From positions 1 to 20,696 of the forward strand of contig LPNZ01008059.1 in the NCBI GenBank assembly GCA_001655205.1: 20,696 bases of DNA. The letters run 5' to 3'. The position numbers were made by a program, and so were the translations under genes. Below are positions 1 through 8,664 of this stretch, piece by piece. The first letter of the stretch is position 1, and each line of letters begins with the position of its first letter. The stretch comes from Lenisia limosa. Taxonomy: Eukaryota > Breviatea. The notes under the pieces were generated by a model. It was not told where the DNA came from, searched no databases, and was given only the letters and a program-made list of their open reading frames with translations.

Positions 1-339
1 TACTCTCTCAGAGTCCCAACCAACAAGCGCCTCTACTCAACTGTTGCTTGTCGCAGTGCATTGGCTTCTTTGGTGGAATATAGATGACCATTATATTGTT
101 TTTGAATGAAATTGTTTCAAATTTTGGAGTTTTTTATTTTTTAGGAGAATACGCACTTGGTGACCTCGAAGATGCCCTTCGCTCTCTCATCCCCACCCCC
201 ATGCAGTTCCAATCCTCAAGCACCTGGCATGTCTTCCAGTAATTTCTCTGCTGCTGGTGGTGTCGCCAGCTATAACTGCCAAAGTATGACATTATCGTTT
301 GCCACTGACGTTTGGAGAGTTAAACTGACCTCTATTTAG
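1..339 (+). CDS. 3' end of an unknown gene, two exons
   Basis: I read exon 1-72 and exon 145-339, joined across a 72-nt intron (GT at 73, T-rich tract and AG at 143-144). Both junctions are phase 0. The frame gives ...RLYSTVACRSALASL, then ENTHLVTSKM, and ends at TAG (337-339) with a Ser/Ala/Gly-rich tail. About 59% of codons in exon 2 start with a purine, which favours this frame. An alternative frame of the second exon reads LGDLEDALRSLIPTPMQ and stops at about 241, so the frame is not settled. The 5' part lies outside the window. I do not recognise the product. Confidence 0.38.
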
Positions 340-587
340 TAGTTAAGCCCTATCAAAATTGCACTAAGTAAGTATAAGCAAATCTCTCCGTCGCCACTGC
401 TCTACGTAGGTGATGATAGTTTTAATAAAATATAAAAGACTATTAGTGTATGAATATTATACATTATCGATGTATATCGTATTAATTTTAGATACTATAT
501 GATATAATATATAGTATACTATATAATATGATATAATATGGCAATAAATTCTAAATAAATTTCGGTCGTTTTTTGAGAGTTTTGACA
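340..587. other. AT-rich stretch without a gene
   Basis: No exon seen. Positions 440-545 are a run of ATAT/GATATAATAT simple-sequence DNA. This is probably intergenic or intronic. Confidence 0.5.
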
Positions 588-676
588 CCCCTCAGTCTGA
601 AAAGGACCACAATGTCGATAGTTTTCGAGGACTTATCGATTATTCAGACTTTTTCCGGACCGAAGTGAAGCCTTAC
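588..676. mobile_element. MITE-A copy, left end degenerate
   Basis: The right arm GGACCGAAGTGAAGCC (rc of the family terminus) and the central ATCGATA/CTCGAAAACTATCGA segment match the full element at 3185-3284. The left terminus has diverged. The element ends only about 11 bp before a predicted 3' splice site (TTCTGCAG, 687). Confidence 0.6.
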
Positions 677-687
677 TCATTCTGCAG

Positions 688-985
688 GTAAAGCGCTACA
701 TCCGAAAATCTCCAGCCCACGCACGCACAACAAAAAACTTGAATCCCGACGGGTATCACGACGCAAAAAGCTGGAGCAAATGGAAATCAATCTCTCAAAG
801 TCCAGCAGCGGATCGCCAAAGATTGTATAAATACACTACAGGTGGGGGCAGGAAGAAACACAGCAAAAAATGCTATTGTCTACCTTTTTTCGATAATTCT
901 GAAATTATTATGGAACTTTTCTGATGATACAGATTCTTCTCCACGAAGTTATTAAGCACATGAAGAATGTGGGAATGGGGGGGGG
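688..985 (+). CDS. Two-exon fragment of unknown gene
   Basis: Exon 688-841 follows the acceptor TTCTGCAG and reads VKRYIRKSPAHARTTKN, then NPDGYHDAKSWSKWKSIS, a basic polar segment. The donor G|GTGGGG at 842 (phase 1) can join the acceptor CCACGAAG (948). Exon 949-985 then reads VIKHMKNVGMG in phase and runs into a poly-G tract with a donor GTACCA at 986. MITE-A (588-676) occupies the end of the upstream intron. It may belong to the same gene as the exons at 2123 and 2856, but this is not shown. Function unknown. Confidence 0.4.
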
Positions 986-2122
986 GTACCACTAAATGGC
1001 GTTTGTGCTGTCCCAAATATTATTTTTGGTGTGGACTGCTTCGGGTGAATTAACTATTATATATCACAATGTTTATTATAAGCGTGATGGTGTGGACGGC
1101 TCTACCAGATACAACCTGTTCTATACATGTTTGATGTTGTTTCATTATGTTACTGTTTTATTAGAAACAACCATTTAATTCCTCATCTCTACGTATGAAG
1201 CTCTTGTTCAACGGGGCAAATTTGGTAAGCAAAAAAACATAAAAACCCGTTTATTTCCCATGTATTTNNNNNNNNNNTTTCCAGATCACTACACTGCTGA
1301 TATCATTACGACTTCCTGAGAAAATCTGCAACAATATATAATACATAGGATTTTTTTTTGGCATTTTCTGAGTGGAAACGTACTAACTGAGTAGAATGGC
1401 CCATCTGTCCCCCTGTTCCTTCTCACATTCCTTGCAAGTTTGGGGGGGGGGGCTGCTGGTTGGTTTAGAAATACGTGGGGATTGGATTCTTTATTGTCCG
1501 AAATCGAAATATTGAGGATTAATCTTGTCTTGATGCGGTGCTGCAGAAGCGACTAGCCTGGGCTTTGTTTGTTTNNNNNNNNNNCCCTGATCACTACACT
1601 GCTGATATCATGACGACTTCCTGAGAAAATCTGCAACAATATATAATACATGATTTTTTTTTAGCATCGTACTAACTGAGTAGAATGGCCCATCTGTCCC
1701 CCTGTTCCTTCTCACATTCCTTGCAAGNNNNNNNNNNNNNNTTTTTTGTTTGATAAATATTCCAAATTTACCCCCCCCCCAGAATCCACGCATGACAATA
1801 ACCCTCGCTCGAGACGACGCTTGCTGAAAGGTGGGTGTTAGGGGGTGAAAGCAGGGTACCAATCCAGAAAATTGCTACACATATTCGAACAAAAAGTTTC
1901 GGTGATGTCATCTTTTAACTACTTTTTACAAGGCTTTTTTGTTTCATATATTTTCCAATTTTCCACCGCTAACCTCCCAGTATATCCTCGCTATCCGCTC
2001 TAGAGNNNNNNNNNNGCATATCCGAACAAAAAAGTTTCGGTGATGTCATCTTTTAACTACTTTTTACAAGGCTTTTTTTTTCATATGATATATTTTCCAA
2101 TTTTCCACCGCTAACCTCCCAG
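986..2122. other. Duplicated, gap-broken stretch, mostly intron-like
   Basis: This region contains poly-G/C tracts (977-986, 1442-1452, 1771-1780), three 10-N gaps and one 14-N gap, and two unmerged duplications (listed separately). A possible tiny exon reads MKLLFNGANL (1195-1224) before GTAAGC. Another at 1783-1829 lies between a C10-AG acceptor and GTGGGT. Both are too short to call. A 5' fragment of MITE-B-like sequence (AAGCGTGATGGTGTGGAC) lies at 1081-1098. Confidence 0.4.
1284..1727 (+). repeat. Duplicate pair 1284-1438 / 1589-1727 at gaps
   Basis: The two stretches are near-identical, from GATCACTACACTGCTGATAT to CCTTGCAAG, with small indels. They are associated with the 10-N gaps at 1268-1277 and 1575-1584. 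Most simply this is one locus assembled twice. Confidence 0.8.
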
Positions 2123-2147
2123 TATATCCTCGCTATCCGCTCTAGAG
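1880..2147 (+). repeat. Duplicate pair 1880-2005 / 2017-2147 across a 10-N gap
   Basis: The left copy ends exactly at the gap (2006-2015) with CTCTAGAG. The right copy starts right after it and continues past CTCTAGAG into an exon. Indels of 1-6 nt distinguish the copies. This looks like an unmerged overlap or haplotype. Confidence 0.85.
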
Positions 2148-2261
2148 CCCACGTCCAGCGTAAAGCCAGCCCGAAAAGCCCTGGTTATTAACTGTCGTTT
2201 GCTGATGGACGTGTATCAGAACTCCTTGTTCAAGGAGACGCTCATGAAGCTGAGTATGGGG
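2123..2261 (+). CDS. Internal exon of unknown gene
   Basis: The acceptor is strong: branch-like CGCTAAC, then CTCCCAG (2121-2122). The donor is G|GTAAAG at 2262. The exon is 139 nt (phase 2 in, phase 0 out) and encodes 46 residues including LSALEPTSSVKPARKAL and VYQNSLFKETLMKLSMG, a basic then amphipathic helical segment. About 62% of codons start with a purine. The left half of the exon is duplicated across the gap at 2006, so the upstream intron is represented twice in the assembly. Neighbouring exons cannot be joined with certainty. Function unknown. Confidence 0.5.
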
Positions 2262-2490
2262 GTAAAGATTAATGGTGGGCGAGTAATTTCCCCTTTTTTA
2301 CACTCTATAACCCGCTAGCCCTCTCTCTCCTCAGTCTTTCTCGAAATTTCCTTGATGCTAAACCCTTTGTTTTGTTGTTGTCAACCCTAGTCTGTTGTTT
2401 TTTGGCTTTTTTTGTTTCATAAATTTTCCAATTTTACTCCCTCCACTTCTCACATGCCCTTAAGACAATCCGAGTTAACAGGGAATTCTT

Positions 2491-2549
2491 TAGGGCTTCC
2501 CTACGGTCCCAAAAAAGACCGAATCTCCCGATAAATCCTCGATAAATAT
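2491..2549. mobile_element. MITE-A left arm, cut by gap
   Basis: It begins TAGGGCTTCCCTACGGTCCC and continues into ACCGAATCTCCCGATAAATC, then is lost in Ns. It is the duplicate of the copy at 3438. Confidence 0.65.
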
Positions 2550-2855
2550 NNNNNNNNNNNNNNNNNNNNNNNNNNNNNNNNNNNNNNNNNNNNNNNNNNN
2601 NNNNNNNNNNNNNNNNNNNNNNNNNNNNNNNNNNNNNNNNNNNNNNNNNNNNNNNNNNNNNNNNNNNNNNNNNNNNNNNNNNNNNNNNNNNNNNNNNNNN
2701 NNNNNNNNNNNNNNNNNNNNNNNNNNNNATGGAAAATATATGTGTAATATTTATACATGTCATCATTCTCTTAACAGTACCTTTCGCCAATATTCTTCAT
2801 CAAAATTTCCTTCGTTTTACATGATCATCAATGTCGTCATTTTTTGACTTTTCAG

Positions 2856-2953
2856 ACCTATTGCCCTTCGTTCTTGGTCCAACCGAGTCCGAAATTGAGT
2901 TTCCCTTCCAATGCAACGGTTACCCTATAACTCTGCACGAAAAACGTGAGACG
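2856..2953 (+). CDS. Internal exon of unknown gene
   Basis: The acceptor is TTGACTTTTCAG (2854-2855) and a donor ACG|GTGCAA lies at 2954. The reading is LLPFVLGPTESEIEFPF, then QCNGYPITLHEKRET, with a rich acidic/polar composition. The frame stays open beyond the donor into a MITE-A copy (2988-3077) and stops at TGA (3068-3070). The last ~27 residues would therefore be transposon-derived if the donor is not used. I prefer the donor, which would place the MITE in the following intron. Function unknown. Confidence 0.4.
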
Positions 2954-2987
2954 GTGCAATTTGAAACAAACATGGGGATACCATACC

Positions 2988-3077
2988 TAGGGTTCCACTC
3001 CAGGCCAAAAAAGATAGATAAATCCTCGATATATTTCGATAGTTTACCGATCTGTTCCGTACTGGAGTGAAGAACTA
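2988..3077. mobile_element. MITE-A copy, degenerate
   Basis: Its ends TAGGGTTCCACTCCAG and CTGGAGTGAAGAACTA pair as terminal inverted repeats. The centre carries ATAAATCCTCGATATATTTCGATAG as in the other copies. Confidence 0.6.
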
Positions 3078-3184
3078 CCTATATTACATACACTGACCCG
3101 CGCCTTTGATGTAATGCAACTAGGGATTCAATATAACGATGATTCATTGAGATATTCAGTCATTCTCCGGACTTCCCCTATGAT

Positions 3185-3284
3185 TAGGGCTTCACTTCGG
3201 TTCGAAAAAAGACTGAATTTATCGATAAATCGTTGAAAACTATCGATATTTTACCGGTCTTTTTTGAACCGAAGTGAAGCCCTA
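3185..3284. mobile_element. MITE-A, best-preserved copy
   Basis: It is 100 bp with nearly perfect terminal inverted repeats: TAGGGCTTCACTTCGGTTCG at the left and its reverse complement at the right, followed by A-run GAC. The centre reads ATCGATAAATC...CTATCGATA. If the terminal TA is the target duplication (TA|GGGC...GCCC|TA), the structure fits a non-autonomous Tc1/mariner-type element. It has no coding capacity. Other copies are at 588, 2491, 2988, 3438, 8951 and 9909. Confidence 0.85.
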
Positions 3285-3437
3285 CTTATGATCATCAATT
3301 AAATATTTCCTCGTGTGTGTTTCATAAATATTCATTTTTCNNNNNNNNNNTGGCTTTTTTTGTTTCATAAATTTTCCAATTTTACTCCCTCCACTTCTCA
3401 CATGTCCTTAAGACAATCCGAGTTAACAGGGAATTCT

Positions 3438-3541
3438 TAGGGCTTCCCTACGGTCCCAAAAAAGACCGAATCTCCCGATAAATCCTCGATAAATATCGAC
3501 ATTTAAACTGTCTTTTTCGGACTGTTGAGAAGCAAGCCCTG
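3438..3541. mobile_element. MITE-A copy abutting an exon
   Basis: Left arm TAGGGCTTCCCTACGGTCCC; right arm GTCTTTTTCGGACTGTTGAG ending ...AGCAAGCCCTG. The right end overlaps the predicted start of the exon at 3533, so the element appears to supply the 3' splice site. Confidence 0.65.
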
Positions 3542-3659
3542 GTAATCTTCCTTGACCGCCCAGTCGGGTCCGGAGCCTCCATGCTCGATCCAGCCCTCTT
3601 GAAATACACCCTCTTCATCCTCGGTGACATGCCTCCTGCTACTGACCCGATTATTGATG
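3533..3659 (+). CDS. Exon of unknown gene starting in MITE-A end
   Basis: The frame after AG at 3531-3532 reads QALVIFLDRPVGSGASML, then DPALLKYTLFILGDMPPATD, ending at donor G|GTGGGG (3660), which begins a poly-G tract. The mix of hydrophobic and acidic residues with Pro and Gly looks like a real folded domain. The last bases of MITE-A (3438-3541) overlap the exon start, so the acceptor (TTGAGAAG) is inside the element. The frame is also open upstream through the right arm of the MITE, so the exact 5' edge is uncertain. Family not recognised. Confidence 0.42.
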
Positions 3660-3671
3660 GTGGGGGGGGGG

Positions 3672-3956
3672 TAACTTATTATAGTTGTATATGATATGCA
3701 ATAGAGATGAGAAATAAAAAAACAAGTGTATCTGACCAAAGCCGACCTCACCATCACGCTTAGAAGAGATATTGAATTATAGTATAATATTAATTCACCC
3801 AATCATTGANNNNNNNNNNTAACTTATTATAGTTGTATATGATATGTAATAGAGATGAGAAATAAAAAACAAGTGTATCTGACCAAAGCCAACCTTACCA
3901 TCACGCTTAGAAGAGATATTGAATTATAGTATAATATTAATTCACCCAATCATTGA
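3672..3956 (+). repeat. Duplicate pair 3672-3809 / 3820-3956 across a 10-N gap
   Basis: Both copies run from TAACTTATTATAGTTGTATA to CCCAATCATTGA and flank the gap at 3810-3819 exactly. Inside is a MITE-B-like arm (ACCATCACGCTTAGAAGAGA). Confidence 0.85.
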
Positions 3957-4166
3957 CTATAGATGGTGGATCATGGGGGATTAGTGGAAAATACCCGGGG
4001 TGTGCCAGGCAACAAGGTATTGGGTGGTTGACACGGATACGCTCTGATAGGTTAGCAATTACATGACCATTAAACAGGGATTCAAATGGGAAATTTGTCT
4101 TTAATATCAGTTTAATTTTCATAGAATAGGCCTTTCTTGGAACGATGTATAATATATCATATGATA
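3957..4166. other. No gene seen
   Basis: AT-rich. A 26-bp segment around 4070-4095 (CAGGGATTCAAATGG) recurs in inverted form at about 4649-4668. No convincing exon. Confidence 0.4.
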
Positions 4167-4565
4167 TGCATATTATTAGACTTTGTTTTGATGATGAGTC
4201 TTATGTCTATTTCGGGAAAGGAGTNNNNNNNNNNTTATTCTTATTGTTGGTGATGACAGTCATGTAATAGTATTTGATATAAAGATGACAAAAAAAAGTT
4301 GTCTCAAGCCGAAGCCATCTGACTGAAGAAATATTGAAATATAATATTAATTTACACAATCATTTGCATCATTTGCAATCATGTTATAACAATTTAGATT
4401 GTATTGTGACAACTGTTTCAAAAATACAGCGTTTAGAGTAACATACATGTACGTGTACATGTAATACATATCATACCATATGACAACTTCTTACCCAATA
4501 GTGTTTATGCATATTATTAGACTTTGTTTTGATGATGAGTCTTATGTCTATTTCGGGAAAGGAGT
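4167..4565 (+). repeat. Duplicate pair 4167-4224 / 4508-4565
   Basis: A 58-bp identical segment from TGCATATTATTAGACTTTG to GGGAAAGGAGT. The left copy ends at the 10-N gap (4225-4234). Confidence 0.8.
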
Positions 4566-5302
4566 AAAAGAGGCAAAAGTGGCGTGAATCACAATTAATA
4601 TGACGCGGAAAAAAGTATAGCGTACTTCGGAAAACCGAACCAACTTTCCATTTGAAACCCTGCTTTAAAATACATAATGAACGTAGTAGGTCTTGACCAG
4701 AAGAGAAATCTGATCCAGTCAACACATACCACGGTCATGGTGTACNNNNNNNNNNNNNNNNNNNNNNNNNNNNNNNNNNNNNNNNNNNNNNNNNNNNNNN
4801 NNNNNNNNNNNNNNNNNNNNNNNNNNNNNNNNNNNNNNNNNNNNNNNNNNNNNNNNNNNNNNNNNNNNNNNNNNNNNNNNNNNNNNNNNNNNNNNNNNNN
4901 NNNNNNNNNNNNNNNNNNACAACCCTTTCATAAAAATGAAGAACAATTAGTAATCCATAGTCACTTCCATGGTTATGAAAAGAACAATACGTAATAATAT
5001 AACTTTTTGTCTCATTTTCACACGTATGAACTGTCATTGACAATTTATAAATAAAGAAAATAGTAATGACTCTCTCTGTGCAAGTATGATATTCCTCATT
5101 TCGAAAGTGCAAACAATGACAGGTTTTCTTCATATCTATCAAAGTGTGGTATCATGACTCAAGATTCTTCTTAATCTGAAGGTGTGTCATGATTGTTAAT
5201 TGTTCTTTTCATGTCGATGGCAATTTAGCATGATAGCTTATAGTTCTTCCTTTCTATGAAAAGAAAGCATGTTGTCTCATATCCACCAGTGATATGAGCA
5301 TA
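4566..5302. other. No gene seen; 173-base gap
   Basis: Ns at 4746-4918. The flanking sequence is AT-rich, and the ORFs here lack convincing splice context or composition. Confidence 0.4.
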
Positions 5303-5400
5303 TGACCGACTTTCGAGTCGAAATGATGAACGAAGATAACACGAGGGTTAATTCTGAGTGTATCAGAGTATCATTGAGCCTTGTCGGTCAATTATCATAT
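5303..5400. repeat. Possible inverted-repeat element, partly recurring at 17003
   Basis: CATATGACCGAC near 5300 and GTCGGTCAATTATCATATG near 5382 are inverted. The segment CATTGAGNCTTGTCGGTCAATT also occurs at about 17001-17021. This suggests a third small dispersed element. Confidence 0.35.
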
Positions 5401-5477
5401 GAGTGAATATGAGGGATCGTATCACTTCGTGGAAAATGATAGTAAACGCCTGTGAAAATTATGTTTTTGGGCAAAAT

Positions 5478-5620
5478 GGATATTCCATAAAAGTATTTGA
5501 ATTTACAAGTCCACTTTTATGCAATATCCAATTTGTCCAAAAAGTCCACTTTTATGAAATATCCAATTTGTCCAAAAAGTCCACTTTTATGAAATATCCA
5601 ATTTGTCCAAAAAGTCCACT
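5478..5620 (+). repeat. Hairpin plus 35-bp tandem repeat (3.3 units)
   Basis: Units start at 5507, 5542 and 5577, with a partial unit at 5612. Each begins AAGTCCACTTTTATGAAATA and ends CCAATTTGTCCAAA. The first unit differs by one base (GCAATA). Just upstream, TGGATATTCCATAAAAGT (5478-5495) is the inverted counterpart of the unit's ACTTTTATGNAATATCCA, giving a hairpin-capable arm. Each unit is 35 bp, so the frame changes with every repeat and a coding role is unlikely. Confidence 0.85.
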
Positions 5621-5715
5621 TAAATACCGAGATCCAACACAAACATTTACAACAGATCAATATAAGGCCTCGGATTATCTCTAGCATACTTTAAACACAC
5701 TTACCTTTAACTTCA

Positions 5716-6180
5716 TTATTGAATCTCCGCTTGTAGTGGTTTCATGGTTTTATCACCAATATTGGTTGGGTCGACGAACTGCTGGGCCACGGTTGATGTT
5801 TTTTTTGGCACATATGATGTATAAGGATGTTCACAGGCCTAACTGTATACTACGGTACTTAAGCGCCTGGGGAGATAATCTTCTCCATTTTTCATGCTTC
5901 TGTATTAAGACAAGAATACAATTGAGAGAGCTTTTGTGTCTGCTTCTTTTCGGAGATTAATGGCATCTTTCACGATTCGATCAATTTCTGAAAGGGAATA
6001 AGTTCTTCGCTGCAGCAACGGGATACATTTCCAACAAATCATAAAATGGAAGAATTGAGGAAATATAACAAGAACAGACCTGACTGGTCACAGTTTTTGA
6101 TGAGCGTTGGTAGCTCTTTCACTTCATTCAAAAAAATGCAAACTTCTTGAAGTGGCAACGAGGTCGGGGTGATTGGGGTT
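5716..6180 (-). CDS. Unknown minus-strand gene, at least two exons
   Basis: Exon 6080-6180 (acceptor CTTATTTAG; phase 2 in, 1 out) reads TPITPTSLPLQEVCIFL, then NEVKELPTLIKNCDQS. It joins across 6079-5988 (GT...CCCTTTCAG) to an exon reading EIDRIVKDAINLRKEAD, then TKALSIVFLS, where TAA (5905-5907) ends the standard frame. The same frame continues past that TAA and one TAG into a protein-like stretch ending FVDPTNIGDKTMKPLQ AEIQ and TAA TGA near 5716. So either the gene ends at 5905, or a 20-nt intron or stop-codon reassignment carries it on. The phase match at the first intron supports a real gene. Family not recognised. Confidence 0.42.
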
Positions 6181-6763
6181 CTAAATAAGGTCCAGGATTA
6201 CATTAAAAGAAAGAACAGCGATAACCAAGAAAGCGATACCAATTTTGATATGGTGAGAGTTGATACTTGATATTATACAAAGCAGACATTTTAATTGCAT
6301 CTTTGTTGATATTTGTATGATTATATACATGTAGCTATGTAATGTATCCCCTTGGGGCCCAAAGTCTCTGTAGGAGATCCTCGACTTTTTGGCTCTAACT
6401 TGACTCAATTTTGAAAAAAATACAAACAAAAAAATTTTTTCGTGACGAAAAGGCAGATCCTCTGACTAAAATTTATTATTTACGCTAATATTGAAATATG
6501 AATGGTTTATGGGTATTAACACCAAAAATATGGGTAAAAAAGACTAAAAAAGAATACCACCAAAAATGCTAACATCTCGTTTGACACTATTTATTATTTT
6601 GAAAAAAACTTGCCTATTTATGAAGTTTCTATTTGAACTTACTATATCGGGTAAGTAATTCTGAGTGCTTTAAAACTTCATTTTCTTTCATTTTAAACTT
6701 TTTTTATTATTGGGGGGGAAGGTAAGTAACACATGTCCGTTACGTCAACCAGTTTTTGCCAAA
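6181..6763. other. AT-rich stretch without a convincing gene
   Basis: 6420-6710 is A/T-rich with CACCAAAAAT repeats. A donor-like GGAAG|GTAAGT (6721) lies just before the next ORF and may mark a 5' untranslated intron. Confidence 0.4.
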
Positions 6764-7045
6764 ATGCCACCTATTCATTCGAGTAAATTACCTAAAATTT
6801 TCAAAGAAGTCGAAAAAACTACTGCAGTACATGCTTCAAAGTTCCTTGTACAGAAGCCACCAACTTACTTCAGAAAATGCTCTTCAAAAGTTTCACTCGA
6901 TGTTGATGATGATTTCCGTGATGCTTTGATTAAGAATGTCGCTAAGCTCTGGGAGATTATGGCCGGGGATGTGGCAAGATCAGAGAAGAAGGATTTTTCA
7001 AATAGTGTATCTTTCAGCTTTCTTACGGTGCGAAAAGCTGTATAA
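6764..7045 (+). CDS. Unknown 93-residue ORF with duplicated segment
   Basis: ATG in context AAAATGCC. The frame encodes MPPIHSSKLPKIFKEVEK near the start, an acidic helix-like DVDDDFRDALIKNVAKLWE in the middle, and GDVARSEKKDFSNSVSF near the end; stop TAA. Purine-first codons are about 64% overall and about 72% in the second half, better than the overlapping minus-strand frame (about 54%). The segment GDVARSEK-DFSNS-SF recurs in the exon at 12200-12341, so the two may be paralogous pieces. A minus-strand reading with a strong pyrimidine tract before 7074 is the main alternative. Function unknown. Confidence 0.42.
   Translation: MPPIHSSKLPKIFKEVEKTTAVHASKFLVQKPPTYFRKCSSKVSLDVDDDFRDALIKNVAKLWEIMAGDVARSEKKDFSNSVSFSFLTVRKAV
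6964..7017 (+). repeat. 54-bp segment duplicated at 12249-12301
   Basis: GGGGATGTGGCAAGATCAGA through ATCTTTCAG is shared with 12249-12301, with two substitutions over about 53 bp. Both copies lie upstream of a tRNA-like sequence on the minus strand. Confidence 0.8.
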
Positions 7046-7150
7046 GTTGTAAGTGTTGTTTGGATACGACAACTCTTAAATGAAGAGAACAAAGAGAAAA
7101 GAAAAAGAAGGGCAGTTTAAAAAGAGAGAATTCCTTTTTGAAAAACAATT

Positions 7151-7232
7151 TGACCACTCTGGGGTTCGAACCCTCGACCTCGAGCACAAAAACCGTCTTA
7201 AACCGATCTTTATCCCATTTGGCCACTAAAAA
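7151..7232 (-). ncRNA. tRNA-like / tRNA-derived element
   Basis: On the minus strand, an A-box-like TAGTGGCCAAATGGGATAAAG is followed about 35 nt later by a textbook B box GGGTTCGAACCCC, and then AGTGGTCA. The spacing fits a tRNA. The 5' and 3' acceptor arms do not pair well and the T-stem pairs for only 3 bp, so a working tRNA is unlikely. A tRNA pseudogene or SINE head is more probable. A weaker relative is at 12579-12645. Confidence 0.4.
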
Positions 7233-7242
7233 GGCGCGCAAA

Positions 7243-8120
7243 AAATGTTCTTTTACCCAGATATTTAGTTTTTCATGTTCTTATTACATTCTGATTGGAT
7301 GGTTTCGTTGTGAAGTGTTTGTTGCTTTCGCTTTTTCTAACGCTATGTATTTTTTCATTTTGGTGCTGACTGGATGATGGATGGATTTGTTGATAGTGTT
7401 TTTTTATAGCTTTCGATGTTTTTGATCAACTACGCTTTTTAAAGCACTGGTAAACCAAACACTACCCAGCCAGTCTGTGTATTTCAATTTATTCAAAATA
7501 AAATCATCACAATCATCAGAAAAGTCTACACCCTTCTCATTTATAATAACTTGTCTAAATGCAGATACAGAAACCAAATAGAAGAAGTAAAAGGAAGTGA
7601 GCAAGGTTGTGATTTCTCTCTGCTGTTAATTTTATACATTTATTTAAACCGAGGTAGGAAAGGTCATGGAGGATAGAGATAAAAGACCTTTTAACCCGCG
7701 GAATATTATGCCCCCACGTTAAGAAGAGAAACAGAAAGGAAGAGAGAGAAGACCCATTGAACTGTTGGAGACGACAACGGCGAAAGAAAGAAGGATTGGC
7801 GGATAAATTATGCTTCATTAAAGAAAGAGTGAGTAGGTGTCTTTAACTCACATTACAAAAGTATATTATAAAATTAATTTGGCAAACTTTGGCACCATAA
7901 ACAACTGCAATTAATAAAAAAGAGAAACTGAAATAAAGCAGAAGAATCATGATACTCATTTGTTGATCGAAATTGTGTACAGCACAGGTGCACCCAAGAA
8001 AAACAACCTGAACAATTATCAACAGTGCGATACTATCATTGGTTTATTAATACACATCAATTATGTCTTTCGGTTTCAATATATATAACATGCCAATTTG
8101 CGATTTTACTGTTACATAAT
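7243..8120. other. No convincing gene
   Basis: Open frames here are low-complexity (pyrimidine/purine-rich 7600-7800) and lack supporting splice signals. Confidence 0.4.
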
Positions 8121-8156
8121 ATATGCTGCTCCGCATAAACCTTGGGATTAATTAAA
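8121..8156 (+). repeat. Left half of long-range inverted repeat
   Basis: About 36 bp beginning ATATGCTGCTCCGCATAAAC. Its reverse complement is at 11835-11870 with one mismatch. The pair brackets 3.7 kb containing three gene candidates. Confidence 0.8.
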
Positions 8157-8250
8157 TTTGGGTCTTTTTGCCTGTAAAACCGTGTATGAATTGCTTGATT
8201 TTATCTTTAATACTGTTAAAGTGATGAATTTTAACATAATTTACTAGTCA

Positions 8251-8517
8251 ATATACAATGGTGGAGTTGAGGCCCCTCCTTTCAGCCAACAGAGTTGATT
8301 GTGGGCTTTNNNNNNNNNNCATGAAACCACCTTGATTACCGGGGCAACATCTGACGACGACTGTGTCTGTTCAAAGTGGGGTAAATGGAGGTTAATTTGG
8401 TATAAATGGAGGTGTAATTGGGTATTTGGGCGTAGTTGTAATTTGGTTAATTGGGGTAATATACAATGGTGGAGTTGAGGCCCCTCCTTTCAGCCAACAG
8501 AGTTGATTGTGGGCTTT
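8251..8517 (+). repeat. Duplicate pair 8251-8309 / 8459-8517
   Basis: A 59-bp segment ATATACAATGGTGGAGTTGA...GTGGGCTTT. The left copy ends at the 10-N gap (8310-8319). It contains the start of a dispersed T-rich motif also seen at 16838. Confidence 0.8.
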
Positions 8518-8600
8518 CTTTTGTTTTTTTTTGTGTCATAAGTTTCCAATTTTACTCTCCTATGCACTGCTAGAACTTCCACACTATACCCTCTAACCAA

Positions 8601-8664
8601 TGAAACAACAAATACGACAGTTCATTTCGAGCATATCATCTACCCTGATAACCCCCCACCCGTC
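8601..8664 (+). repeat. 65-bp repeat, inverted copy inside an intron at 9656-9720
   Basis: TGAAACAACAAATACGACAG...CCCCCCACCCGTCC is the reverse complement of 9656-9720, with about two mismatches. Confidence 0.85.

Larger units (their letters stand above)
2402..3496 (+). repeat. Duplicate pair 2402-2549 / 3351-3496
   Basis: About 147 bp are near-identical, from TGGCTTTTTTTGTTTCATAA to the left arm of MITE-A. The left copy is cut by the N gap at 2550-2728. The right copy starts immediately after the 10-N gap at 3341-3350. The copies differ by single-base changes and T-run lengths, as expected for an unmerged contig end. Confidence 0.85.

Noticed and set aside
996-1178. 60-codon ORF with hydrophobic N-terminus (ILFLVWTASGELTIIYH)
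   Set aside because: It overlaps a MITE-B-like arm (AAGCGTGATGGTGTGGAC) and has no splice or codon support.
2831-3070. 79-codon ORF starting MSSFFDFSDLLPF
   Set aside because: Its first codons overlap a good acceptor (GACTTTTCAG) and its last third is MITE-A. Only 2856-2953 is kept as an exon.
3503-3802. Minus-strand 99-codon ORF
   Set aside because: It runs through MITE-A, a poly-G tract and a duplicated segment. The plus-strand exon at 3533-3659 is a better reading.
3672-3956. Apparent tandem repeat of about 140 bp
   Set aside because: It flanks a 10-N gap exactly, so it is treated as an assembly duplication rather than a biological repeat.
5511-5640. Tandem 35-bp array as a CRISPR array
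   Set aside because: Units are directly adjacent with no spacers.
6865-7092. Minus-strand ORF with a strong pyrimidine tract upstream
   Set aside because: Purine-first codon pattern is weaker (about 54%) than the plus-strand ORF 6764-7045. Kept only as an alternative.
7555-7818. Minus-strand ORF with Leu-rich hydrophobic end
   Set aside because: Low-complexity purine/pyrimidine DNA, no splice or start context.
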